DNA of 64,000 bases. Origin: Rs1 sp000416275 (GTDB lineage Bacteria; Pseudomonadota; Gammaproteobacteria; Pseudomonadales; Balneatricaceae). The DNA is taken from NCBI GenBank assembly GCA_965243635.1, contig OZ251574.1, positions 3,720,001-3,784,000 of the forward strand. The letters run 5' to 3'. Made by a program: the position numbers and the translations under genes. The notes beneath the pieces were generated by a model, which was not told where the DNA came from, made no database searches, and saw only the letters and a program-made list of their open reading frames with translations. This document shows positions 45,170 through 52,779 of this stretch, piece by piece. The number at the start of each line of letters is the position of its first letter. Position 1 is the stretch's first letter.

Positions 45170-45610
45170 TTACAGCTTAGCCCAGTTTTGATCACCATCA
45201 GCGATATATCCTGGAATATCTTTAGCCCAACGCTTCCTGACCGACAGACTGTAGTTGAGATAGAGCTTATCATTTACAATAGTAAACGCTTTAGGGTCGA
45301 CAGCTACTAACTTGTCGTTGGCTATCGCAAAGGCACAGTGGCCGCCATATTGTGGGGCGTATTTTTTAGGATTTTCTTTAAAAAGCTGCTGATTAGCCGC
45401 CGATGAGAAATGCCATTTAGCTCCCTTATAATTAACCACAAAAGATTTTTTACCTTTTACTGGCTTAGCTTGAGTAAAATAAGCAACCGTATCGTATCCT
45501 CTAAGTGCCACGCCGTTTTCGGTAAACACTGGTTTATCGCCAGCCATTGCTTGCAGCGCAAACAACGACCCGATAAGCAACAGTAAAAACTTTCCCATCC
45601 AGCTATTCAT
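45170..45610 (-). CDS. Exported YHS domain protein
   Basis: 146 residues. A signal peptide (MGKFLLLLIGSLFALQAMAG) is followed by a YHS-type domain: NGVALRGYDTVAYFTQAKPVKGKKSF, then AKWHFSSAANQQLFKENPKKYAPQYGGHCAFA. YHS domains are found with heavy-metal handling and oxidoreductase proteins, and exported forms of this length are common in marine proteobacteria without a known role. It is monocistronic. Confidence 0.85.
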   Translation of the reverse strand: MNSWMGKFLLLLIGSLFALQAMAGDKPVFTENGVALRGYDTVAYFTQAKPVKGKKSFVVNYKGAKWHFSSAANQQLFKENPKKYAPQYGGHCAFAIANDKLVAVDPKAFTIVNDKLYLNYSLSVRKRWAKDIPGYIADGDQNWAKL

Positions 45611-45775
45611 ATAATTTCCTCATCATTTAGTTAAGCTTGCTTCTCTATAGATTAAATACGCAAGCCACCGCTAAGCAGATGCAGCTGATTGCAAAATTAT
45701 TATTTTTCCAGCAGTTTAAGAGCATACAAATCCTTCCTTAGCACGAGAGGCACAGGTATAATTGAAATCTTTTTA

Positions 45776-45944
45776 CCCTGAATCAGACTTCACTACAGCA
45801 CATAGCACAGGCTTTTGATTCTACAGCGCTGATAAAAATAGCCACTGCACTCAGTTAATAAGTAAGTACGGTTAATATTTTTCAATACCACTGTAAAACC
45901 AATATTTTACACTCTGTATTTACTTTTAAAGCACTGATTCAGGT
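45776..45944 (+). repeat. ACCTGAATC mini-element, copy E (upstream of gltX)
   Basis: It runs from CCCTGAATCAGACTTCACTA to GCACTGATTCAGGT, with the 3-bp direct repeat TTA on both sides. The middle differs from other copies (TTAATAAGTAAGTACGG replaces the usual CGGG segment). It ends about 32 nt before the gltX start codon, so it forms most of the gltX upstream region. Confidence 0.85.
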
Positions 45945-45975
45945 TTATATTAATCATACTTACCACAGGATAAAC

Positions 45976-47466
45976 ATGACTGTTCGTACTCGTATTGCTC
46001 CTTCACCGACGGGTGATCCGCATGTTGGCACCGCCTACATTGCTCTCTTCAACTTAGCTTTCGCCAGATCGCAAGGTGGTAAGTTTATTTTGCGTATCGA
46101 AGATACTGACCAGACCCGCAGCACCAGTGCCTCTGAACAGACAATTTTGGATTCCTTGCGCTGGCTGGGCCTAGACTGGGACGAGGGCCCCGATGTAGGA
46201 GGCGAATACGGACCCTACCGCCAAAGTGAACGCCGCGATATCTACACCAAATACGCCCAGCAGTTACTCGCCGACGGCCATGCCTTTCGCTGCTATTTAA
46301 GCCGTGAAGAACTAGATACGATACGCAATCAACGCCGCGAGCAAGGCCTGCCAGCCGCGATGCAACAAGACGCACTAGCACTACCAGCAGACGAGCAATT
46401 AAGGCGCGAACAGGCAGAGCTCCCCTTTGTGATCCGCATGAAAATACCAACCTCTGGTACTTGCGTATTCGAGGATATGTTAAGAGGAAAAATAGAAATT
46501 GAATGGTCAATGGTTGACGCGCAAATTCTACTTAAATCCGATGGCATGCCAACCTACCATTTAGCCAATGTGGTCGACGATCATTTGATGAAGATCAGCC
46601 ATGTGTTACGCGGTGAAGAGTGGATTAACTCTGCGCCTAAGCATCAGTTGCTGTACAAATACTTCAACTGGAAAATGCCGGTGCTCTGTCATATGCCGCT
46701 GCTGCGCAACCCCGATAAATCTAAACTCTCTAAACGTAAAAACCCAACCAGCATCCTCTATTACCAGCGCATGGGCTTCCTGCCAGAGGGTTTACTTAAT
46801 TACTTGGCGCGCATGGGTTGGTCAATGCCGGATGAACGTGAAAAGTTTAGTCGCGCGGAAATGTTCGATAATTTTGATATAAAAAGAGTCTCTTTAGGCG
46901 GGCCAATCTTTGATCAGACCAAACTCAGCTGGTTAAACGGCCTCTGGCTGCGAGAGAACCTCAACACCGCTGAATTTGCACAAGCTTACCAAAAGTGGGC
47001 ACTTAATCCTGAATACTTGATGAAAATCATTCCACTGATTCAACAGCGGGTAGACACTTTTTCCGATGTAGCACCACTGGCTAATTTTTTCCTAGCGGGC
47101 ATGCTGGATCTTGACGAAACAGACTTCAAGCACAAGTCGTTGGAGATTATGGATATTCGTAAAATCCTGCAATTTTCGGCCTGGCAGCTCGACAGCCACA
47201 CACAGTGGGATAAAGATGCACTTTACACTTGTCTGCAACAACTTGCAGACCATATGCAGCTTAAGATAAGAGAGCTACTGTTTCCATTATTCGTCGCCAT
47301 TTCAGGCAGTAGCCAAAGCGTTTCGATTATGGATTCTATGGCTATATTGGGCCCAGACATGAGCAGGGCTCGAGTCCGGCATGCACTGAATATTTTGGGC
47401 AGCCCCTCGAAGAAGGAAAACAAGCGCTGGGATAAAGAGTACCAGGCATTAAATAGCCAACACTAA
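45976..47466 (+). CDS. gltX: Glutamate--tRNA ligase
   Basis: A 496-residue class I aminoacyl-tRNA synthetase charging tRNA-Glu. The N-terminal RIAPSPTGDPHVGTAYIALFN holds the HIGH-type motif (HVGT). The catalytic core includes FILRIEDTDQTRS and GMPTYHLANVVDDHLM, and the KMSKS loop is SKLSKRKN. The C-terminal anticodon-binding domain ends in PGxxxxRVRHALNIL-like form. It lacks the CxC…H zinc site of some orthologues in the inserted domain as far as I can see. A mini-element lies directly upstream and two tRNA genes downstream. Confidence 0.97.
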   Translation: MTVRTRIAPSPTGDPHVGTAYIALFNLAFARSQGGKFILRIEDTDQTRSTSASEQTILDSLRWLGLDWDEGPDVGGEYGPYRQSERRDIYTKYAQQLLADGHAFRCYLSREELDTIRNQRREQGLPAAMQQDALALPADEQLRREQAELPFVIRMKIPTSGTCVFEDMLRGKIEIEWSMVDAQILLKSDGMPTYHLANVVDDHLMKISHVLRGEEWINSAPKHQLLYKYFNWKMPVLCHMPLLRNPDKSKLSKRKNPTSILYYQRMGFLPEGLLNYLARMGWSMPDEREKFSRAEMFDNFDIKRVSLGGPIFDQTKLSWLNGLWLRENLNTAEFAQAYQKWALNPEYLMKIIPLIQQRVDTFSDVAPLANFFLAGMLDLDETDFKHKSLEIMDIRKILQFSAWQLDSHTQWDKDALYTCLQQLADHMQLKIRELLFPLFVAISGSSQSVSIMDSMAILGPDMSRARVRHALNILGSPSKKENKRWDKEYQALNSQH

Positions 47467-47525
47467 AACCGCCAGCCAGATCGATAGCTATTTATAGATT
47501 GAAGGACTATTTTTATACTTAGCTA

Positions 47526-47553
47526 TTGATTTTAATCTCGAATATGGCAGAAT
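47526..47553 (+). promoter_or_regulatory. Candidate tRNA-Ala promoter with G+C-rich discriminator
   Basis: TTGATT (47526-47531), a 16-nt spacer, CAGAAT (47548-47553), then ACGCGCC at the expected start region. The G+C-rich discriminator is typical of stringently controlled stable RNA promoters. The spacing is slightly short and the boxes are imperfect. Confidence 0.45.
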
Positions 47554-47586
47554 ACGCGCCTCTCATGAAAAGCATGAAACAGTGAT

Positions 47587-47662
47587 GGGGCTATAGCTCA
47601 GCTGGTAGAGCGCAACGCTGGCAGCGTTGAGGTCAGGAGTTCGACCCTCCTTGGCTCCACCA
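47587..47662 (+). tRNA. tRNA-Ala (anticodon GGC)
   Basis: A 76-nt cloverleaf. Acceptor GGGGCTA pairs with TGGCTCC and includes the G3:U70 identity pair. The D arm is AGCTCAGCTGGTAGAGCGC, the anticodon stem ACGCT/AGCGT has GGC in the loop, and the T arm is in GGAGTTCGACCCTCC. CCA is encoded. Confidence 0.97.
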
Positions 47663-47705
47663 TCTCTTTTCAATATATTTCATGCAGATACCACTAGATA
47701 AAATT

Positions 47706-47781
47706 GGGGCCATAGCTCAGCTGGTAGAGCGCAACGCTGGCAGCGTTGAGGTCAGGAGTTCGACCCTCCTTGGCTCCACCA
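47706..47781 (+). tRNA. tRNA-Ala (anticodon GGC), second copy
   Basis: It is identical to the first copy except that position 6 is C instead of T, which turns the T6:G67 wobble into a C:G pair. It has the same GGC anticodon and encoded CCA. A 43-nt spacer separates the two genes, so they are probably one transcript. Confidence 0.97.
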
Positions 47782-47875
47782 ACTATTTACACCCCCTCCA
47801 TAAGCACTACTTCAAACTTTTTTTATTAACACCCCCAGACTAACTGTCTTTAAATACTACTCTCAGCATAATAGT

Positions 47876-49244
47876 GAGTTATTGTCAAATCTGGTGTATG
47901 GATCAAGCAACAGCGCTCTCTGATTGATCCTCTACTTGTAAACCGTCTTTAAACTCAACGTTGTTAACTACTAGCGTTAACAACGCGAAGCCCTTAATTC
48001 TTTTCCACCTTTTCTGAGCCGACTCTATCAGCTTATAAATCATCGCTAATGTCGTATCTCTTGAGCCACAACTGCGTGTTCTCTTTGTTCGTAATCGAAC
48101 AGTAGCAAAGGTCGACTCTATTGGATTTGTCGTCCTGATATGTGTCCAGTGTTCGGCTGGAAAATCATAAAAAGCTAATAACTCTTCTTTGCTGTCAGTT
48201 AAGCACTTCATCGCTTTCGGATACATTGCACAGAAGCTCTTTATCGTTCGGCTAAAGGCTGTATGCGCTTTCTCGCGTGTCTCTGCCATCCATATTTCAT
48301 GAAGCGCAGCTTTAACCTTGGGCTGCATTGATTTTGGAAGCTTGTTCAATACATTGGCCGTTTTATGCACCCAGCAACGTTGGTGACGACAGCTAGGATA
48401 CGACTTTCGCATCGCATTCCAAAATCCCAATGCTCCATCGCCAATAGCAAGTTTGGGGGAGGCGGTAAGCCCACGTTCACGCAAATTAGTTAATAGTTCC
48501 AACCAACTAGCCGTTGATTCCCTAAAGCCGTCTTCTATGGCCACTATCCTTGCTCTGTGACACCAATGATCACTAATAAACACAACTTATCATCCATGCG
48601 CACATTACTGTAAATACCATCAGCCCACCAATAAACATAGCGCTTTTGGCTGAGATCCTGCTGCCGCCATTCGCTGTGTTCAGCTAACCACTTAGCTTTT
48701 AGCCTCGAGACTGTGTTCGCCGATAATCCACCGGCCTGCTCCCCAAGTAATGAGGTCAGTGATTCCTGCATATTACCCGTGGATATACCTTTTAAGTAGA
48801 GCCAAGGAATGAGCTCCTCAATGCTCTTCGCTCTCTTGAGATACGGAGGTAGCAAGTTGCTGTTAAATTTAACGCCAGTCTTACTACGATCTCGTACTTT
48901 AGGCACCTTCACCTCAACATCACCGATACCTGTTTGAACTGTCCTGCTCGGTAAAAATCCATTTCTGACGACCGCTTTTCTACCGTCTAATAATCGAACA
49001 TCTTTGTACTGATCAAGTAACACTTGGAGCTCAGTTTCAACAGCCTGGGCAATCAGCTCCTGTGCTCCCAATCTGAGTAAATCTGATAACGGATCTAAAG
49101 CAATATTTTCTAGGTTAGCTTCTGATGATGCTGTAAAATTAGTCATGGCGTATCTCTCTAATGTTGATTGTGATCTTGCAGGATCAATCAACAGGATACG
49201 CCATCTTTCTTACTTCGCCCATACACCAGATATCACTATAACTC
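47876..49244 (-). mobile_element. IS256-family insertion sequence, inactivated (1369 bp)
   Basis: Terminal inverted repeats of 26 bp share GAGTTAT…ATCTGGTGTATGG with three mismatches. It is flanked by the 9-bp direct repeat CATAATAGT at 47867-47875 and 49245-49253. An 8-9 bp duplication and a Mutator-type transposase fit IS256. The transposase is frameshifted, so the element cannot move by itself. It lies about 95 bp after the second tRNA-Ala. Confidence 0.92.
47903..49146 (-). pseudogene. IS256-family transposase, frameshifted
   Basis: The 5' frame (to 48544) and the 3' frame (48583 to 47903) together form one Mutator-type transposase of about 400 residues. Blocks are VRNGFLPSRTVQTGIGDVEVKVPKVRDRS, YWWADGIYSNVRMDD with the first catalytic Asp, KLAIGDGALGFW with the second, and TTNPIESTFATVRLRTKRT with the Glu. 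At the join, family proteins read GVTE-G-KELVAIEDG, whereas here about 7 nt are missing after GVTEQG (near 48552-48556), giving a TAG. This is not a programmed frameshift. I start it at the ATG at 49146. Confidence 0.88.
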
Positions 49245-49282
49245 CATAATAGTGCACAGATAAACATACATCAGCTAGAGCA

Positions 49283-50488
49283 CTAGCCTGCACTGCGCTC
49301 CATATACCACTGCGCAAAGTACTTAAAGCTCATCATCAGCAACAGCGGCACCACCAATGATAAAAGCACTATCGCCACTGCAATTGGCGCTGTAAAACTA
49401 GTCTGTTGAATTAACATAACGACAATAGATGCGCCGACCATCTGAATAAAACCTAGCAGCGCAGAAGCGGTCGCCGCCCGATCTGCAAACTCAGACAGCG
49501 CCATACTGGTCGCCGGCCCCAGCAGTAGTGACAAACCCGCACTCAAGAACATCACCGGCAGCATAAATGCCACCCCCGCCAACAGCCCTTCTAACACAAA
49601 TAACAGCGCCAACACTAACAGCAGCAGTGCCGCTATTGACATAGAGATTAGTGCCAACTTGACCACCCGCCTATTTCCAAGCCGAGCAATCAGAATCGGC
49701 GCACAAAAAGAGATGATGATACTGATGCAGGCATTCATACCAAACAACAAACTAAACACCGTCGCCGACAAACCCAGATGGTCAATCAACCACACGGGTG
49801 CATAGCTAACATAACTCAGAATAGCGGCCATCGCAGCCATACTGCAAAGTGCATAATAGACAAAGCACTTGCTGGACAGCACCGACAAATAGCGCTGCCA
49901 ATCATAAAGCCGTGCCGCGGTGCTGGTATTTTCTAACGTTAAGGTTTCAGGCAGGTAGCGATAAATAAGCAATAGCACTAGTAGCGAGTAGACAAACATA
50001 AAAACAAAGGTTGAGCGCCAGCCAAAATAGCTGGCCAACAGACTGCCAAAAATCGGCGCAAAGGCCGGAATCACACTGAGCACCCCATTTAGATAGCTGT
50101 ATATTTTACTGCTTCGCGCGTAGTTATATCGATCGCGAACCACACTGAATATCACTACCGAAATAGCACAGGCCGCTAGCCCCTGTAACAGCCGACAACC
50201 TTGCATCAGCCAAATATCGTTGACGAAAGCTGCAGCCAAGCTGCTTAGTAAATATAAAAATAAACCGCAAATAACCACCGGCCTGCGCCCGTAGCGATCA
50301 GCCAGAGGGCCGACAAAAATCTGCCCCAAGCCCATCGCAAAAAAGAACAGTGCGATTGTCGACTGAACTTGACTGGTAGACGCATGCAGATCGATGACCA
50401 TCTGCGGCATAGACGCCAAATAGATATCGATAGCCATCGGACTAAGCACGACCATGCTCATCAACAGGAATAAGATTCGCGGCTGCAT
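49283..50488 (-). CDS. Bcr/CflA-like MFS drug efflux transporter
   Basis: A 401-residue major facilitator with about 12 membrane helices. The Bcr/CflA features are PMAIDIYLASMPQMVIDLHAS in helix 1, GLGQIFVGPLADRYGRRPVVICG (motif A), RLLQGLAACAISVVIFSVVRDRY, and NGVLSVIPAFAPIFGSLLASYFGWRSTF. It probably exports drugs or small metabolites by proton antiport. The substrate is unknown. It lies downstream of mlaA, separated by the heptamer array. Confidence 0.92.
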   Translation of the reverse strand: MQPRILFLLMSMVVLSPMAIDIYLASMPQMVIDLHASTSQVQSTIALFFFAMGLGQIFVGPLADRYGRRPVVICGLFLYLLSSLAAAFVNDIWLMQGCRLLQGLAACAISVVIFSVVRDRYNYARSSKIYSYLNGVLSVIPAFAPIFGSLLASYFGWRSTFVFMFVYSLLVLLLIYRYLPETLTLENTSTAARLYDWQRYLSVLSSKCFVYYALCSMAAMAAILSYVSYAPVWLIDHLGLSATVFSLLFGMNACISIIISFCAPILIARLGNRRVVKLALISMSIAALLLLVLALLFVLEGLLAGVAFMLPVMFLSAGLSLLLGPATSMALSEFADRAATASALLGFIQMVGASIVVMLIQQTSFTAPIAVAIVLLSLVVPLLLMMSFKYFAQWYMERSAG

Positions 50489-50517
50489 TGGGGTAAGCCT
50501 AAAAGTATGTAGGGGGG

Positions 50518-50696
50518 ATAAGCTATAAGCTATAAGCTATAAGCTATAAGCTATAAGCTATAAGCTATAAGCTATAAGCTATAAGCTATAAGCTATAAGC
50601 TATAAGCTATAAGCTATAAGCTATAAGCTATAAGCTATAAGCTATAAGCTATAAGCTATAAGCTATAAGCTATAAGCTATAAGCTATAAGCTATAA
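50518..50696. repeat. Perfect heptamer tandem array, (AAGCTAT)n, about 25.6 copies
   Basis: 179 bp of uninterrupted 7-bp period (ATAAGCT/AAGCTAT), starting in GGGGGGATAAGCT and breaking at CTATAACATG. Every unit contains the palindrome AGCT. It has no coding sense on either strand in context. It fills the gap between the mlaA stop (50707) and the MFS start (50488), both on the minus strand. Confidence 0.97.
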
Positions 50697-50706
50697 CATG
50701 ATAACA

Positions 50707-51393
50707 CTAAAAATCGTCTTCATTGAAGATTTCGTCGACGATACCATCGTTGACTGCGTGCTGACGAATACCTAGGTAGGCATCGCGAATAAACAGGTAA
50801 TTATCACCGGTGACGATTTCTTCATAGGAAAGAAACTCAGCGCGGCTTTGCATTAAGCGCGTAGCATAGCCAACATTGCGCGTCGGTATGTGCTCTATAT
50901 AGCGCCAGCCATCTAATGGCAATAATCTGGCGGGAGAATCTCGAAGACTACCAGGCCCCAAAAAGGGCAACACTAAATAGGGACCCGCAGGCACACCCCA
51001 TACACCTAAAGTTTGACCGAAATCTTCACTGTGTTTTTCCAAACCCATTCCCGAGGCGACATCTAACACCCCTGCCAGTCCGACGGTGCTGTTAAAACCG
51101 ATCCGTGCTAAATCAACCGCCGCATCTTCTATTTTCAGCTGCAGCACATTGTTGACAAAAGTCCCTATATCGCCGATATTAGCAAAAAAATTCTTTACCC
51201 CCACCTCAACGATATCCGGGGTCACCGCTTTATAACCTTTAGCTAAAGGCTTAAACGCTACCGAATCGACCAAATTGTTAAAACTGTGAATTTTGCGGTT
51301 CACCCCCTCCAAAGGATCGCTACTTTGAGTGGCATTTACGGTAAAAGACACAAGTAAACAGAGAGATATTAGTATGCACTGAAGAGTTTTCAC
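50707..51393 (-). CDS. mlaA: MlaA (VacJ)-family phospholipid transport protein
   Basis: An outer-membrane component of the Mla system, which removes surface-exposed phospholipids. Family blocks are DPLEGVNRKIHSFNNLVDS, then FFANIGDIGTFVNNVLQLK, FNSTVGLAGVLDVASGMGLEKHSEDFGQTLGVWGVPAGPYLVLPFLGPGSLRD, and the C-terminal SYEEIVTG..DNYLFIRDAYLGIR. The signal peptide (KTLQCILISLCLLVSFTVNA) shows a signal peptidase I-like end and no clear lipobox, unlike the lipoprotein norm. I prefer the GTG at 51393 (AGGT site upstream); a TTG at 51414 is the alternative. Confidence 0.92.
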   Translation of the reverse strand: MKTLQCILISLCLLVSFTVNATQSSDPLEGVNRKIHSFNNLVDSVAFKPLAKGYKAVTPDIVEVGVKNFFANIGDIGTFVNNVLQLKIEDAAVDLARIGFNSTVGLAGVLDVASGMGLEKHSEDFGQTLGVWGVPAGPYLVLPFLGPGSLRDSPARLLPLDGWRYIEHIPTRNVGYATRLMQSRAEFLSYEEIVTGDNYLFIRDAYLGIRQHAVNDGIVDEIFNEDDF

Positions 51394-51462
51394 TGAACGA
51401 GTTACCTGTAACAAGATGTTAGCTTTAACACAAGCCGCTAAATTGATGAAATTATTTTAAGC

Positions 51463-51490
51463 AAAAAAAGACTCCCGAAGGAGCCTTTTT
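51463..51490 (-). terminator. Intrinsic terminator of the porin gene
   Basis: On the minus strand: AAAAAGGCTCC-TTCG-GGAGTCTTTTTTT. A G+C stem, a TTCG tetraloop and a T-run lie 25 nt after the porin stop codon. Confidence 0.93.
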
Positions 51491-51515
51491 AGATAACTAA
51501 GTTAGTAAAATCAGC

Positions 51516-52427
51516 TTAGAAAGTGATTTTGTAACGTAGTTTAACTTGATCTTTGCTTCCGTCATTTTTACCAGGAGTTCTCTCTGCTTCAGCATCTTTG
51601 TTTACACTTAATGCAGCAAGAGTTACAGTAGCATTGCCACCTAGTGCATAGTCTACACTAGCAGAAAAAGCTTTCTCTTTCAAAGAACCTGTCTTTCTTG
51701 ATTCATGCTGCAGTGAGAAAGTTAACTTATCAACCGCGTAAGATCCGCCAAGAGCGTAGCCTTTAATATCAGTTCCAGCATTAACTTTCTGAACTGAATA
51801 ACGTGCACCTAGGTCAAATCCAGCCAACTTTGCAGAAGCTGAAATACCATAGTTAGACTTGTTGTTAGCGCCTTTGTTCTGACCAGCTCCAACAGTAACA
51901 CCAAAGGTATCAGTATCGTAAGAAACCATGATACCTGAAGAGTTATCTACACTATTATCTTTTTGGTCAACGTTGCCCATACCAGCTGCAAATTTGAAGC
52001 CGTTGATGTTGTTTGACTCATAAGCGATACCGCCGCCAGAGAATTCAGTGTCAACAACCGTTAACTCACCAGAGTACAAACCGTATTCAGTACGATCTTC
52101 AACAGACTGGTTAGGGTTATCAGTGTCACCCATTACAACCTTACCGAAGTCGCCAGCAACATATACTGTAGACTTGTGTAGGCTAACATTGCCGTTTGCG
52201 CCGTCTTTAGCGTCATAACGAATGAAGTAACCAGCTGTTAGGCCGTTATCCATTGTCTCTTCGCCTTTAACGCCGATACGTACACGTGAGATATTACTAT
52301 TAGTATTATCTCCGTCAACATCTGTGATGTCATAACGGATTTCACCGAACAAAGTTGCATCAGCTTGAGCAACCATTGGCACAGTCATTGCACCAGCTAT
52401 AGCTAGAGCGATAATTGACTTTTTCAT
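51516..52427 (-). CDS. Gram-negative general porin
   Basis: A 303-residue outer-membrane beta-barrel. The signal peptide MKKSIIALAIAGAMTVPMVAQA is followed by DATLFGEIRYDI, the typical first strand. Alternating beta strands run through the protein (RVRIGVKGEE, LTAGYFIRYD, VYVAGDFGKVVMGD), with loops rich in Asn, Gly and Asp. It ends with the C-terminal phenylalanine signature VKLRYKITF recognised by BamA. Its length is short for a 16-strand trimeric porin. It is monocistronic with its own terminator. Confidence 0.93.
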   Translation of the reverse strand: MKKSIIALAIAGAMTVPMVAQADATLFGEIRYDITDVDGDNTNSNISRVRIGVKGEETMDNGLTAGYFIRYDAKDGANGNVSLHKSTVYVAGDFGKVVMGDTDNPNQSVEDRTEYGLYSGELTVVDTEFSGGGIAYESNNINGFKFAAGMGNVDQKDNSVDNSSGIMVSYDTDTFGVTVGAGQNKGANNKSNYGISASAKLAGFDLGARYSVQKVNAGTDIKGYALGGSYAVDKLTFSLQHESRKTGSLKEKAFSASVDYALGGNATVTLAALSVNKDAEAERTPGKNDGSKDQVKLRYKITF

Positions 52428-52779
52428 TTCTTTTTCCCCTTAAATATTCAACATACTAGTAGTGAATGTTTTATTTCTAGTTTTCTTTTAATGCGTTATC
52501 CGACTCGAGTATAGTCGGTAATGCATTGAAAAAATACTATAAGTTAAGAATAATTAAAATACAAAACAAATAACTACCTTGTTAACTGTATTTATATTCT
52601 ATTTGTTACTGCTCATTAAGCGCCCTGTTTATTCGGCCTAATTTAAAGACTAAATAAACTTGCAGCGCCGCGTTTGCATTTAATTGGCCGCATTACAGCA
52701 TATGATTATTGATAGTGCAAGCTTTGTGAAAAGTTCATTTTTATTTTAAGTTAATTAAACTTGTCGATTATCTAGCGAG
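52428..52779. other. 352-bp intergenic region upstream of the porin gene
   Basis: No gene. It is A+T-rich and includes the porin 5' region. On the minus strand a TATACT (near 52510-52516) is a plausible -10 box but has no good -35 at standard spacing. No repeat family copy is seen. Confidence 0.35.

Noticed and set aside
47903..49191. Two overlapping transposase frames as a programmed frameshift
   Set aside because: IS256 transposases are single-frame, and the join lacks a slippery heptamer and lacks about 7 bases of conserved coding sequence, so it is a mutation.
50518..50696. CRISPR array
   Set aside because: The 7-bp units have no spacers and no cas genes are present, so it is a simple tandem repeat.
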